64,000 nt of DNA from Palsa-948 sp964481195 (GCA_964481195.1 CAYZTB010000009.1:1-64000); one strand, 5' to 3'. Shown: positions 26,382-35,995, counted from the stretch's first letter. The notes: generated from the sequence alone by a model not told the origin. Program-made: numbers and translations.

Positions 26382-27950
26382 ATGAACACAATTAATGAAA
26401 GTTCTACTATGTTAGAAGCCATACCTCGTACTGGTAATAAATTGTTTCCAATTTTTTTGAAATTGGAGAAACTAAAAGTCCTGATTGTTGGAGGTGGCTT
26501 GGTCGCTTTGGAAAAGCTTAAAGCTGTTTTAAATAATAGTCCAGAAACAGCAATAGTCCTAATAGCTCCAGATATTATTCCCGAAATAGTTGTGCTAGCT
26601 TCTGGCCTGCAAACAATTTCAATCAAGCAACGAGTGTTTTTTCCAGGCGATTTATACTCGGCAGATCTTGTAATAGCTGCAACTGCCGATTCGGACACAA
26701 ATAAAATTATTAAATCTGAATCACAGAAGCGAGGCATTTTGGTAAACGTAGCTGATACTCCAGAGTTATGTGATTTTTATTTGGGAAGTATTGTGAGTAA
26801 AGGAGATTTAAAAATTGCCGTTTCTACCAACGGCAAATCTCCTACCATGGCTAAGCGTGTAAAAGAAGTGTTGAATGAATCTTTTCCTCAGGAAACACAA
26901 GGCGTATTGGATAATCTGGAAACAATAAGGAAAAAATTGAACGGAGATTTTTCCGATAAAGTTAGGAAGCTAAATGAAATTACTGCTGTGCTAGCAATAG
27001 AAAACAATTTAGCATCCTTGCAGCCACATATTTCGGTAGAACATGAAAACGCTAAGCCTCCCTATAAACAAACAAAATACTGGTTACTGTATTCTTTGTC
27101 TGCACTAGCTTTAATGATTGTTGGTCATTTATTATTTTCGTTTTTGCCAGTACCATACATAGGCGAATACATAGGTGATACTGTCGGGAAAATAGATAAA
27201 ACAATATTGTTTTTTGTATTAGGAGGTTTTTTAGCTCAAATGGTAGATGGCGCATTGGGCATGGCTTATGGCGTTACGGCTACTACTTTTTTACTTTCAT
27301 ATGGTATTGGAACTGCATCGGCAGTAGCGAGTGTTAAAGCTTCAGAAATATTTACCACAGGCGCTTCTGGTCTTATGCATTTGAAATTTAAAAATGTAAA
27401 TACAAAACTGTTTAGGAGTTTATTATTCCCCGGTATTGTAGGTGCAATTATTGGAGCGTATATACTTTCATCGCTAGGTAGTTACACGGATTATTTAAGA
27501 CCATTTGTTTCTGCATATACATTAATATTAGGTGTAATAATTATTAGAAAAGCCATTCGTAAAAAAATACAAAAGCAAAAAATAAAGCGAGTCGGTCGGT
27601 TAGCATTGATTGGCGGTTTCCTCGATTCCATTGGTGGGGGAGGTTGGGGACCTATTGTTTCTTCTACTTTAATTGCAAGAGGCAGAGCGTTGCGTTATAC
27701 TGTAGGATCGGTAAACCTGGCAGAATTTTTTATTACGCTGGCTAGTTCCATAACTTTTTTTACGCTTATAGGAATTCAACATTGGGATATTATTGTTGGA
27801 TTAATTATTGGAGGAATGATTGCCTCGCCTTTTGCTGCCTACTTTACTTCAAAAATACCAGTTAGAGCAGGGTTGATAACTGTTGGAATCGTAATAATAA
27901 TTGTTAGTTTAAGAATACTAATAAAAACATATTTGAACCTATGGACTTAA
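26382..27950 (+). CDS. Fusion of siroheme-synthase dehydrogenase and TSUP/TauE-SafE transporter
   Basis: A 522-residue protein. Residues about 15-200 are a Met8/CysG N-terminal precorrin-2 dehydrogenase/ferrochelatase domain (LKVLIVGGGLVALEKLKAVL; VIAATADSDTNKIIK; GILVNVADTPELCDFYLGS; STNGKSPTMAKRVKE), which finishes siroheme. Residues about 235-520 are a TSUP (TauE/SafE) transporter with about eight membrane helices (FFVLGGFLAQMVDGALGMAY and GGFLDSIGGGGWGPIVSS, the two family repeats). TSUP members move sulfite, sulfate or organosulfonates. The ATG at 26382 is used; a TTG at 26367 is less likely. The end overlaps cysH by 10 bp. Confidence 0.9.
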   Translation: MNTINESSTMLEAIPRTGNKLFPIFLKLEKLKVLIVGGGLVALEKLKAVLNNSPETAIVLIAPDIIPEIVVLASGLQTISIKQRVFFPGDLYSADLVIAATADSDTNKIIKSESQKRGILVNVADTPELCDFYLGSIVSKGDLKIAVSTNGKSPTMAKRVKEVLNESFPQETQGVLDNLETIRKKLNGDFSDKVRKLNEITAVLAIENNLASLQPHISVEHENAKPPYKQTKYWLLYSLSALALMIVGHLLFSFLPVPYIGEYIGDTVGKIDKTILFFVLGGFLAQMVDGALGMAYGVTATTFLLSYGIGTASAVASVKASEIFTTGASGLMHLKFKNVNTKLFRSLLFPGIVGAIIGAYILSSLGSYTDYLRPFVSAYTLILGVIIIRKAIRKKIQKQKIKRVGRLALIGGFLDSIGGGGWGPIVSSTLIARGRALRYTVGSVNLAEFFITLASSITFFTLIGIQHWDIIVGLIIGGMIASPFAAYFTSKIPVRAGLITVGIVIIIVSLRILIKTYLNLWT

Positions 27951-28642
27951 ATATTCTATCTAAAATCAACTCTGAGGTTTCAGGAAAAACTCCTTTAGCT
28001 GCGTTGACTGCAATTTCGAAAAATGAAGGAGTAGTTTTTTCTACCAGCTTTGGATTGGAGGATCAAGTTATGACCCACTTAATTTTTTCCAACAACCTGC
28101 CCATAAAAATTTTTACGCTGGATACAGGTAGATTGTTTCCTGAGACCTATTCAGTTTGGAGCCGTACCAAAGAAATGTATAGTAAAGAAATACATGCGTA
28201 TTCTCCAAATGAAAACTTAATTCAAGAGTTAATCTCTAAAAAGGGCCCCAACAGTTTTTATGAATCTGTAGAAAATAGATTGGAATGTTGCCATATCCGA
28301 AAAGTGGAACCTTTGCAACGAGCATTAAAAGGAAATTCTATTTGGATAACCGGCATTCGTAAGGAACAATCGAATGCAAGGGGTGGCATTTCTTCTCTTG
28401 AATGGGATGATGTTAACAGTATCGTAAAATTTCATCCTTTGTTTGATTGGAGTATGAATGAGGTAAAGAAATTTATTTCTGAAAACAATATTCCATACAA
28501 CGCATTGCACGATAAAGGATTTCCAAGTATTGGTTGTCAGCCATGTACGAGAGCAGTAAAAGAAGGAGAGGATGCCCGTGCAGGCCGTTGGTGGTGGGAG
28601 CAGAACAACAAAAAAGAATGTGGATTACATATACATAAATAG
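27941..28642 (+). CDS. cysH: Adenylyl-sulfate (APS-type) reductase
   Basis: A 233-residue thioredoxin-dependent reductase making sulfite from adenylyl sulfate. Four Cys of the APS-type [4Fe-4S] cluster are present: C116-C117 (RLECCHIRKVEP) and C199-x2-C202 (SIGCQPCTRAV). The catalytic C-terminal Cys is C227 (KKECGLHIHK). PAPS-only enzymes lack the cluster pair, so APS is the probable substrate, in agreement with the lack of a cysC kinase in the operon. Nucleotide-binding segment: STSFGLEDQVMTHL. Its start overlaps the previous gene by 10 bp. Confidence 0.94.
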   Translation: MDLNILSKINSEVSGKTPLAALTAISKNEGVVFSTSFGLEDQVMTHLIFSNNLPIKIFTLDTGRLFPETYSVWSRTKEMYSKEIHAYSPNENLIQELISKKGPNSFYESVENRLECCHIRKVEPLQRALKGNSIWITGIRKEQSNARGGISSLEWDDVNSIVKFHPLFDWSMNEVKKFISENNIPYNALHDKGFPSIGCQPCTRAVKEGEDARAGRWWWEQNNKKECGLHIHK

Positions 28643-28649
28643 AAAAATA

Positions 28650-29558
28650 ATGAAATACAAAAAATTAGATTATTTAGATCAACTAGAGTCTGAATCTATT
28701 CATATACTTCGAGAAGTGGCAGGTCAATTTGAACGACCCGCGTTGCTTTTTTCGGGAGGAAAAGATTCTATTACGCTTGTACATTTGGCATTAAAAGCTT
28801 TTCGTCCGGGCAAGTTTCCTTTTCCGCTCGTTCATATTGATACGGAGCATAATTTCCCTGAGGCAATTGAGTTTAGAGACAAACTAGCAAAGCAAATTGG
28901 CGAACGATTAATTGTTCGCAGTGTAGCGGATACCATAAAACAAAAAGGCTTGATTGAAAAACCTGGGCGATTTTACAGCAGGAACGCTTTGCAAACCCAT
29001 ACTTTACTTGAGACTATTGAAGAGTTTAAGTTTGATGCCTGCATTGGTGGAGCTCGTAGAGATGAAGAAAAGGCTAGAGCGAAGGAGCGTGTATTTTCTG
29101 TACGAGATGAATTTGGGCAGTGGAACCCTAAAAAACAAAGACCCGAACTTTGGGGTCATTACAATGGAAGAATTAGCCAAGGTGAAAATGTTCGTGTTTT
29201 TCCTATTAGTAACTGGACCGAGTTGGATGTATGGAATTATATTAAGCGAGAGAAGATTGAACTACCATCCATCTATTTTTCTCATAAACGAAACTGTGTT
29301 ATCAGGCCCGGTGGTTTACTGGCATTAACCGATTTTGTCTATACCGATTCGCTGGATAAAATTGAAGAACGGACAGTTCGCTTTCGTACGGTGGGCGATG
29401 CTACGTGTACCGCTGCTGTTGAGTCCGAAGCAGAATCATTGGATGACATCATTCGTGAAATTGAATTAACTAAAATAAGTGAACGAGGAGCTACTCGTTT
29501 AGATGACCAAACTTCGGAAGCGGCAATGGAGGACAGAAAGAAAGGAGGATATTTTTAA
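28650..29558 (+). CDS. cysD: Sulfate adenylyltransferase subunit 2
   Basis: A 302-residue ATP-pyrophosphatase-fold subunit of ATP sulfurylase that adenylates sulfate to APS. Motifs: PALLFSGGKDSITLVHLALK (PP-loop SGGKDS), HIDTEHNFPEAIEFRD, CIGGARRDEEKARAKER, and a C-terminal RKKGGYF. I use ATG 28650, 7 bp after the cysH stop; a longer in-frame start inside cysH is not needed. It works with CysN, encoded next. Confidence 0.96.
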   Translation: MKYKKLDYLDQLESESIHILREVAGQFERPALLFSGGKDSITLVHLALKAFRPGKFPFPLVHIDTEHNFPEAIEFRDKLAKQIGERLIVRSVADTIKQKGLIEKPGRFYSRNALQTHTLLETIEEFKFDACIGGARRDEEKARAKERVFSVRDEFGQWNPKKQRPELWGHYNGRISQGENVRVFPISNWTELDVWNYIKREKIELPSIYFSHKRNCVIRPGGLLALTDFVYTDSLDKIEERTVRFRTVGDATCTAAVESEAESLDDIIREIELTKISERGATRLDDQTSEAAMEDRKKGGYF

Positions 29559-29585
29559 TAAAAACATTTTAACAAATAATACAAC

Positions 29586-30845
29586 ATGGACTTACTAAGA
29601 TTTTTAACAGCAGGAAATGTGGATGATGGGAAAAGTACTTTGATAGGACGATTGCTATATGATAGTGGCTCTGTATCGACAGATATTTTACAAGCAATTG
29701 AAAAAGCAAGCAAAGGGAAAAATAGTTCTGGTATTGACCTTTCGCTTCTTACCGATGGATTGAGAGCCGAGCGCGAGCAAGGAATTACTATTGATGTGGC
29801 TTATAAGTATTTTACCACACCCAAACGCAAATTTATTATTGCTGATACTCCTGGCCATGTGCAGTACACGCGCAACATGGTTACAGGAGCATCAAATTCA
29901 GATCTGGCAATTATTTTAATAGATGCACGTAATGGCATTTCAGAACAAACTAGCAGACATTCTATCATTTCAACTTTGTTTGGAATTCGGCATTTAGTAG
30001 TCTGTGTAAATAAAATTGATTTGATGGATTATTCCCAGCAAGTGTTTGATGACATAGTTCGGGCGTACAAAGAATTTATAATTAAGATTAATCCTGAAGA
30101 GAATAATGAAAAAAGATATGACATCGTTTTTATTCCGGTTAGCGCTAAACTAGGCGATAACGTGGTAACACGCTCCCAGAAAATGCCTTGGTACACTGAA
30201 AAAACTTTGTTGGAGCATTTGGAGTCTGTAGAAGTAGATACAGATACCAATTTGACTAACGCTAGATTTCCTGTGCAATACGTAATACGACCACAGCAAG
30301 ATGACTTACACGATTACCGTGGCTATGCAGGTAAAATAATAAGCGGTACATTTAAAAAAGGCGATGCTGTAGAAGTTTTACCAGCCGGAATTTCATCACG
30401 TATCAAGGAAGTAGAAATATATGGGTCTTCGGTAGAAGAGGCCTATGCTTCTCAATCTGTAATTTTACATCTCGAAGACGATGTAGATATTAGCAGGGGA
30501 GATGTGATAGTGAAAAATGACAAGGAGCTTTCTGTTACACAAGACCTTGAGGCAACAGTGTGTTGGATGAGTGAACGTTCATTACGTGTTGGTTCAAAGT
30601 TTCTAATCCAACAACATGGGAAAATTGTAAAAGCTGCTGTGAAAGAAGTTCTACATAAAATTAATGTAAATACCTTCGACAAAGTAGAAGGCGATAAGGT
30701 TGTTGCTCTGAATGAAATTGCTAAACTAAAACTACGTACGGCTTCACCTATGGTGATTGATACGTTTCAGAAAAATAAAGCTAACGGAAGCTTTATATTA
30801 ATAGATGAGAATACACACGAAACTGTTGGAGGTTGTGTAGTCTGA
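29586..30845 (+). CDS. cysN: Sulfate adenylyltransferase subunit 1 (GTPase)
   Basis: A 419-residue translation-factor-type GTPase that couples GTP hydrolysis to APS formation by CysD. G-motifs: AGNVDDGKSTLIGRLLYD (P-loop), EREQGITIDVAY, ADTPGHVQYTRNM, VNKIDLMDY. Domains 2 and 3 follow (IRPQQDDLHDYRGYAGKI...). There is no fused CysC kinase domain at the C-terminus, matching the APS-type CysH. Last gene of the operon, followed by a strong terminator. Confidence 0.96.
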   Translation: MDLLRFLTAGNVDDGKSTLIGRLLYDSGSVSTDILQAIEKASKGKNSSGIDLSLLTDGLRAEREQGITIDVAYKYFTTPKRKFIIADTPGHVQYTRNMVTGASNSDLAIILIDARNGISEQTSRHSIISTLFGIRHLVVCVNKIDLMDYSQQVFDDIVRAYKEFIIKINPEENNEKRYDIVFIPVSAKLGDNVVTRSQKMPWYTEKTLLEHLESVEVDTDTNLTNARFPVQYVIRPQQDDLHDYRGYAGKIISGTFKKGDAVEVLPAGISSRIKEVEIYGSSVEEAYASQSVILHLEDDVDISRGDVIVKNDKELSVTQDLEATVCWMSERSLRVGSKFLIQQHGKIVKAAVKEVLHKINVNTFDKVEGDKVVALNEIAKLKLRTASPMVIDTFQKNKANGSFILIDENTHETVGGCVV

Positions 30846-30858
30846 AAGTTTAAGTCAT

Positions 30859-30896
30859 AAAAAAAAGGCGAATCAATTTTGATTCGCCTTTTTTTT
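30859..30896. terminator. Bidirectional terminator at the end of the sulfate operon
   Basis: AAAAGGCGAATCA and TGATTCGCCTTTT form a 13-bp stem with a 4-nt loop, with A-run before and T-run after (30891-30896). It serves cysN from the left and the minus-strand gene ending at 30911 from the right. Confidence 0.92.
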
Positions 30897-30910
30897 AAAA
30901 TAATATTTTA

Positions 30911-31354
30911 TTATTGTTTGAATCCTACAAGGATAGAAACACATCCACTAGGCACTAGTCCAGAAGGAGTATCCACGTTTGGAACAATAACTTCCAAAGT
31001 CATTTGTTGAGTTGATTCAACTGAGAAATCCCAATAGTCAAACTTTCCCATGTCTTTGCTTGTAAAAAGTTGCGTTTTAGCCGCATCTTTCATTACAAAA
31101 TATACATCGCCTAATGATTCATGAGCAGAAACTAAAATACGATAGGTCTGGCCTGAATAAAAAGTTAGTGTTAGTTCAGCCTGATCTCCTGAAAGAAGTA
31201 CGGAGCTGTTTACTTGTCCATTATGAATAAATGGTGCAAGGCTTGAAATTTGCTTTTTCACAAACCCTTTACATTGTGCAAAGGCTCCGATTGATGGAAG
31301 AAGTGCTAATGCAACAATTACAACAAGTCTTCCTGGATTTAAAAAGTTTTTCAT
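30911..31354 (-). CDS. Small secreted protein, unknown family (copy A)
   Basis: A 147-residue protein with a signal peptide (VVIVALALLPSIGAFAQ), mature start CKGF. The rest is beta-rich (QAELTLTFYSGQTYRILVSA; VESTQQMTLEVIVP), ending GCVSILVGFKQ. It is a clear relative of the gene at 53475 (AQCK start; ending GCFVLLIGIKD). Both are found directly after a gene for the same lipoprotein family, 8 bp here. I do not recognise the family; a secreted partner of the lipoprotein is a reasonable guess. Confidence 0.8.
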   Translation of the reverse strand: MKNFLNPGRLVVIVALALLPSIGAFAQCKGFVKKQISSLAPFIHNGQVNSSVLLSGDQAELTLTFYSGQTYRILVSAHESLGDVYFVMKDAAKTQLFTSKDMGKFDYWDFSVESTQQMTLEVIVPNVDTPSGLVPSGCVSILVGFKQ

Positions 31355-31362
31355 GAGTGATA

Positions 31363-32289
31363 TTAGTTTTGACCGCTGATGATTTTAGTTCTGATTTCTG
31401 CCGCTTTTGCAGTTAATTTTTCTAACGTTTCAGGAGAAACAGTGTAATTTATTTTTCCTCCGATGGTAGTAACTTTTGAAGCTTCATCTGTTTTAACACT
31501 GGTTGCTGATTCAGATTTTACTTGCACTTCACTAAAAATAGCTTGTAATGCTTTTAAGTCTTCTAAGATAGAAGTTACTGCTGCATCGTTTCCGCTTGAA
31601 CCTAGCAAAGCAATTACATTATCAAGAGTTCCTTTTTGCTCAGCAATTCTGCTAATAATAGGCTTGCCATTTTTTGAAGACTTAGCTAGTTGAGTAGCCA
31701 AATAAATACCTTCAACAAAACCACCAGAAATAACAAGTGCAGAAGCGTTTTCGCGCTGGCTCTCTTTTAACATTTCATCAGTAGTCATGTAAGAGTCGGA
31801 AATAATTGAAAGAAGAGAATCTTTTCTGCCAGTATTAGCTTGAATGCGGTCAACTGTTTTTTCGTTAAAAGCAGTTCCTACACCTAAGGATTCTGCAAGT
31901 TTCCTAGTACATCCAAGATATAAAATAGACTCTTGAGTGTTGTTGTCAAACACGCTGGTGTAGCTTAAGTCGGCTCCATAAACGCCTAAATTAAGAGCTT
32001 TGGCGCTGTTTGAATTATACTTGTTTACGTTGTCAATAGGGTTTAACAAATCCTTATTATAATTAGCGCCAGCTTTTTGAATAAGTTGAGCTAGCTCAAT
32101 AGGAGATGGAATCGAGTAAAAAATATTTTGTGCTTTGTTGCCTGTTTTTGACATTCCGCCTGACTCTGTATCGGTAGTGTCAGAACCATCAGTTTCTGCA
32201 GTGCCTTCGTTAGAGCCACATCCATAAAAGAATGGCGATAAAGCGGCAGCCAAGATACATGCCGGAATAAATTTCTTCAAATAATTCAT
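31363..32289 (-). CDS. Lipoprotein of unknown Bacteroidota family (copy A)
   Basis: A 308-residue lipoprotein: MNYLKKFIPACILAAALSP then lipobox FFYGC. After a Thr/Asp-rich linker, conserved segments are YSIPSPIELAQLIQKAGANY, a LNPIDNVNKY motif, NLGVYGADLSYT and GFVEGIYLATQLAK. The copy at 53947 has all of these (YSLPSPLLMAKIF; NLGIYSADLAYT; WVENMYIATQLTK). It is helical, without enzyme motifs. ATG 32289 is chosen because it gives the signal peptide and because a -7 element TATCTTTG lies at 32337-32330 on the minus strand, after the alternative start at 32352. Confidence 0.82.
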   Translation of the reverse strand: MNYLKKFIPACILAAALSPFFYGCGSNEGTAETDGSDTTDTESGGMSKTGNKAQNIFYSIPSPIELAQLIQKAGANYNKDLLNPIDNVNKYNSNSAKALNLGVYGADLSYTSVFDNNTQESILYLGCTRKLAESLGVGTAFNEKTVDRIQANTGRKDSLLSIISDSYMTTDEMLKESQRENASALVISGGFVEGIYLATQLAKSSKNGKPIISRIAEQKGTLDNVIALLGSSGNDAAVTSILEDLKALQAIFSEVQVKSESATSVKTDEASKVTTIGGKINYTVSPETLEKLTAKAAEIRTKIISGQN

Positions 32290-32329
32290 GTTGATTATAA
32301 TTTGATTGTAATAAGTTTCGATTGTTCGC

Positions 32330-32337
32330 CAAAGATA
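32330..32337 (-). promoter_or_regulatory. -7 element TATCTTTG for lipoprotein pair A
   Basis: Minus-strand TATCTTTG, 40 nt before ATG 32289; no clear -33. A similar TATATTTG (54831-54824) stands before the second copy of the pair. Confidence 0.5.
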
Positions 32338-32376
32338 AAAAATAATTCGCACCGCGATATATTTGATTTTCAGGCA

Positions 32377-35160
32377 CTAATGAGCTAATAGCCAGTTATC
32401 TCCAGTGCCAGTTTCTACTTCTATTGGTACATTCATTTTAATAGCATTCTTCATTTTATCTTCAATTATTGGCTTTATTACATCTAATTCTTCTTTAAAT
32501 ACATCAAACACTAATTCATCATGTACCTGAAGAATCATTTTGGATTTAAACTTCCTCTTAGTGAACTCTTTATGGATGTTGATCATGGCAATTTTTATCA
32601 TATCAGCTGCAGAACCTTGAATAGGGGCATTAATAGCGTTTCGTTCTGCGAAACCCCTAACAGTATGATTGGCAGATGTAATATCTCGTAAATATCGTTT
32701 GCGACCTAGAATGGTTTCTACATAGCCGTGCTTTTTTGCAAAATCAATATTGTTTTGCATGTACTCTTTTATTTTAGGGTATTGAGCAAAATAATTTTCA
32801 ATGATGCTTTTAGCTTCTGTTCTTGGAATGTTAAGTCGCTGCGATAATCCAAAGGCTGATATTCCATAGATAATACCAAAGTTTACCATTTTGGCATTTC
32901 TTCTCATATCGGAAGTAACTTCTTTAATAGGAACAGCATACACTTTGGATGCCGTTGCTGCATGAATATCTTGTCCGCTATGAAAAGCTTGAATCATTCC
33001 CTCATCTTTGCTTAACGCTGCAATTACGCGCAATTCAATCTGAGAATAATCGGCCGACATAAGTGTAAACTTATTATTGCGGGGCACAAATGCTTTGCGG
33101 ATTTCTCTTCCTCGTTCTGTACGGATAGGTATGTTTTGCAAATTTGGGTTGTCGGAACTTAAGCGACCTGTTACAGCAACAATTTGGTTGTAGGAAGTAT
33201 GGATTCTGCCTGTTCGAGGGTTTACTAACTTAGGAAGAGAATCTACGTATGTATTTTTTAACTTTTGCAACTCCCGGTAATCCAATATTTTTTCAATGAT
33301 GGGATGGGAGCCTTTTAATTTTTCCAACACATCTTCGCCTGTTGCATACTGACCCGTTTTTGTTTTTTGTGGTTTGTCTACTATTTTTAGTGTGTCGTAT
33401 AATACTTCCCCTACTTGTTTAGGCGATGAAATATTAAATTCTTGTCCTGCTAATTTGTAAATCTCTTTTTCGGAAATAGCAATATCTCCGGCTAATGTTT
33501 CTGAAAGTTCACTGAGTGCGGCTGTGTCAATTTTTACTCCTTCTGTTTCCATAGCAGCTAAAACAGGAACTAATGGTATTTCAACTTCTTCAAATAGCTT
33601 TGTGGTACCTGTTTCCTTTAACATAGGAATAAACTTTTCTTGCAATTGCAAAGTCACATCGGCATCTTCGGCAGCATATTCCGAAATTTTTTCTAAAGGC
33701 ACTTCGCGCATGCTGATTTGATTCTTTCCTTTTTTGCCAATCAATAATTCAATAGATACTGGCGTGTAATCTAAATATGTTTCGGAAAGTAAATTCATGT
33801 TATGGCGCATGTCGGGTTGAATAAGATAATGCGCTATCATAGTGTCAAATAATTTTCCTTTAATCGCTATGTCGTACCATTTTAGTACGGCCATGTCATA
33901 CTTAATATTTTGCCCTACCTTTTCTATGTCCTCATCTTCAAAAATATTTTTGAACTCATTTACAGTGGCTTGCGCTTCGTTGTAATTTTCTGAAACTGGA
34001 ATGTAATATGCTTCGTTTGGCTTAAATGAAAAAGACAAGCCAACCAACTCCACATTTTGTGCATCCAGCCCCGTTGTTTCTGTATCAAAGCAAATTGATT
34101 TTTGTTTGCCAAGAGCCGTAATAAGCTTTGTTCTTTTTTCTTTGGTATCTGTTAAATAATAGGTGTGTGGCGTGTTGGAAATATTTTTTAACTCTTTTAT
34201 GCCGACTGTATTTTCGGCATCATTAGTTGTAGTAACATTTGAAGAGTTGGTAAGTGCAGAAGTTGTATTTGAAGAACCGCCAGCCCCTTCTCCCAAAATC
34301 CTTTTTCCAAGCGTATTAAATTCTAACTCAGCAAAAATTGCGGAAAGCCTTTCTTTATCTAACGGACTCATTATTAATTCTTGCTCATTAAATTCTACAG
34401 GCACATCGCAATGAATAGTAGCAAGTCGTTTTGACATCAATGCTTGATCGGCATATTTGATAACGTTTTCTTTGAGCTTTCCTTTAAGTTGGTCTGCTCC
34501 TTTAATAACATTTTCTAAGCTGCCAAATTCTTTAAGGAGTTTGGAAGCTGTTTTCTCCCCAACACCTGGTAGTCCGGGTATATTATCCACGGCATCTCCC
34601 ATCAAACCTAAAATATCTATTACTTGAGAAATATCTTCAATGTCCCAGCGCTTGAGCACATCTTCTCTTCTTAAAACTGTCCAGCCGCTTTTAAAAACGG
34701 GTGGACGAAAAATAAAAGTCTTGTCACTTACCAATTGACCAAAATCTTTGTCGGAAGTAACCATGTAAGTTTCATACCCATGCTGCTCCGCTTTTTTAGC
34801 TAGCGTTCCTATGATATCATCTGCTTCATGCCCTTCGCTTTCTAAAACTGGAATTCCAAATCCACCTAATATTTCTTTAATGTAAGGTACCGCACTAATA
34901 ATATCTTCGGGTGTAGCCTGTCGGTTTGCTTTATAATCGGCAAAATAGGTTTCGCGTTCGGTAGGACCGTGCATATCAAAAGCAACAGCAATGTGCGTGG
35001 GTTTCTCTTTTCGTAAGAGCTCAAATAAGATATTTGTAAATCCAAAGATGGCGGAAGTGTTCATGCCTTTGGAAGTAAGCCTGGGGTTTTTTGCAAATCC
35101 ATAATAGGCCCTGTAGATTAAAGCCATTGCGTCTAATAAAAAAAGTTTTTTCTCTGCCAC
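32377..35160 (-). CDS. polA: DNA polymerase I
   Basis: A 927-residue replication/repair polymerase with three domains: a 5' nuclease (LFLLDAMALIYRAYYGF; SEGHEADDIIGTLA; GLMGDAVDNIPGLPGVGEKT), a 3'-5' exonuclease at about 340-520 with intact motifs (ICFDTETTGLD; GQNIKYDMAVLKWYD; YAAEDADVTLQL), so proofreading is expected, and the polymerase (LMSADYSQIELRVIAALS; RRNAKMVNFGIIYGIS; LQVHDELVFDVF). A Ser/Thr/Asn-rich linker lies near residues 285-310. The start codon is GTG at 35160, 3 bp after the ribE stop, so the genes are linked. Confidence 0.97.
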   Translation of the reverse strand: MAEKKLFLLDAMALIYRAYYGFAKNPRLTSKGMNTSAIFGFTNILFELLRKEKPTHIAVAFDMHGPTERETYFADYKANRQATPEDIISAVPYIKEILGGFGIPVLESEGHEADDIIGTLAKKAEQHGYETYMVTSDKDFGQLVSDKTFIFRPPVFKSGWTVLRREDVLKRWDIEDISQVIDILGLMGDAVDNIPGLPGVGEKTASKLLKEFGSLENVIKGADQLKGKLKENVIKYADQALMSKRLATIHCDVPVEFNEQELIMSPLDKERLSAIFAELEFNTLGKRILGEGAGGSSNTTSALTNSSNVTTTNDAENTVGIKELKNISNTPHTYYLTDTKEKRTKLITALGKQKSICFDTETTGLDAQNVELVGLSFSFKPNEAYYIPVSENYNEAQATVNEFKNIFEDEDIEKVGQNIKYDMAVLKWYDIAIKGKLFDTMIAHYLIQPDMRHNMNLLSETYLDYTPVSIELLIGKKGKNQISMREVPLEKISEYAAEDADVTLQLQEKFIPMLKETGTTKLFEEVEIPLVPVLAAMETEGVKIDTAALSELSETLAGDIAISEKEIYKLAGQEFNISSPKQVGEVLYDTLKIVDKPQKTKTGQYATGEDVLEKLKGSHPIIEKILDYRELQKLKNTYVDSLPKLVNPRTGRIHTSYNQIVAVTGRLSSDNPNLQNIPIRTERGREIRKAFVPRNNKFTLMSADYSQIELRVIAALSKDEGMIQAFHSGQDIHAATASKVYAVPIKEVTSDMRRNAKMVNFGIIYGISAFGLSQRLNIPRTEAKSIIENYFAQYPKIKEYMQNNIDFAKKHGYVETILGRKRYLRDITSANHTVRGFAERNAINAPIQGSAADMIKIAMINIHKEFTKRKFKSKMILQVHDELVFDVFKEELDVIKPIIEDKMKNAIKMNVPIEVETGTGDNWLLAH

Positions 35161-35163
35161 GAT

Positions 35164-35769
35164 CTATTTTGAAATTATTTGTTGAATGTATTTTCCAAGC
35201 ACGTCAAATTCGATATTTACTTTATCGCTAACGCGTAGGTTTTTAAAATTGGTGTTCTTGAATGTATGCGGAATGATAGCTACTGAGAATAAAATAGTAG
35301 AACTTTTTGCTTTTGGATTTATTACAGTCAATGCTACGCCATTAATGCAGACTGATCCTTTATTTATTAGCAATTTTTTTTCCCCGGATTTTGCATTTCT
35401 TATTTCAAATGTAAATAGCCAACTTCCTTTTTCTGCAACTATCTTTTTGCAGCTAGCCGTTGTGTCAATATGCCCTTGCACAAAATGCCCATCTAATCGA
35501 ACTCCAATCTTTAGGCAGCGCTCCAGATTTATAGCTTGTCCTTTTATTAGAGAACCTAAATTTGTTTTCAGTAGTGTTTCTTTTACAGCGGTTACAAAAT
35601 AAATTTTACCTTTTTTGGACTCCACGGTCAGGCACACACCGTTATGGGCAACACTTTGCCCTACTTTCAAAGATTTAGTAAATGTTGATTCAACTCCAAT
35701 AGCTAAATTCCCCTTCTTTTGAATAAGAGAGTTTATTTTTCCTATAGATTCTATAATTCCTGTAAACAT
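35164..35769 (-). CDS. ribE: Riboflavin synthase, alpha chain
   Basis: A 201-residue enzyme dismutating 6,7-dimethyl-8-ribityllumazine to riboflavin. Two internal repeats each have the lumazine-binding signature: MFTGIIESIGKI with SVAHNGVCLTVES, and DGHFVQGHIDTTAS with KGSVCINGVALTV. The standard MFTGIIE start gives ATG 35769 in preference to an in-frame start at 35784. It lies ahead of polA on the same strand. Confidence 0.95.
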   Translation of the reverse strand: MFTGIIESIGKINSLIQKKGNLAIGVESTFTKSLKVGQSVAHNGVCLTVESKKGKIYFVTAVKETLLKTNLGSLIKGQAINLERCLKIGVRLDGHFVQGHIDTTASCKKIVAEKGSWLFTFEIRNAKSGEKKLLINKGSVCINGVALTVINPKAKSSTILFSVAIIPHTFKNTNFKNLRVSDKVNIEFDVLGKYIQQIISK

Positions 35770-35907
35770 GTATTTAAAAAACAAATTGAACGAATATACG
35801 AATGATTAATTCGTGTTATAGAGGTAAAGGTAGTCAAACCTAAATATCCCTAAAATATTGGGCTTTTCAGGGGAGAAAAAGTTGGATTGGGTTGAGTGTT
35901 TTTAGTC

Positions 35908-35918
35908 CTTTTTGAGAG
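35908..35918. repeat. 11-bp inverted repeat, left end
   Basis: CTTTTTGAGAG here is the reverse complement of CTCTCAAAAAG at 37600-37610. The two enclose the gene remnant and the mobile mystery A/B module. An 11-bp match across this distance can occur by chance in AT-rich DNA. The spacer 35770-35995 also has a palindromic GC-rich patch (CTCCTCAAGGAG, CCTGCGGACAGG) around 35950-35985. Confidence 0.3.
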
Positions 35919-35995
35919 CGTTTGTTACCCCGTAATTTCTTCAAACCTACCTGCTCCTCAAGGAGTCCTGCGGACAGGCAGGGGTTTAGGATGGC

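Noticed and set aside
28572..28649. Longer N-terminus for cysD inside cysH
   Set aside because: The family start fits ATG 28650; the extra codons are just the cysH 3' end in another frame.
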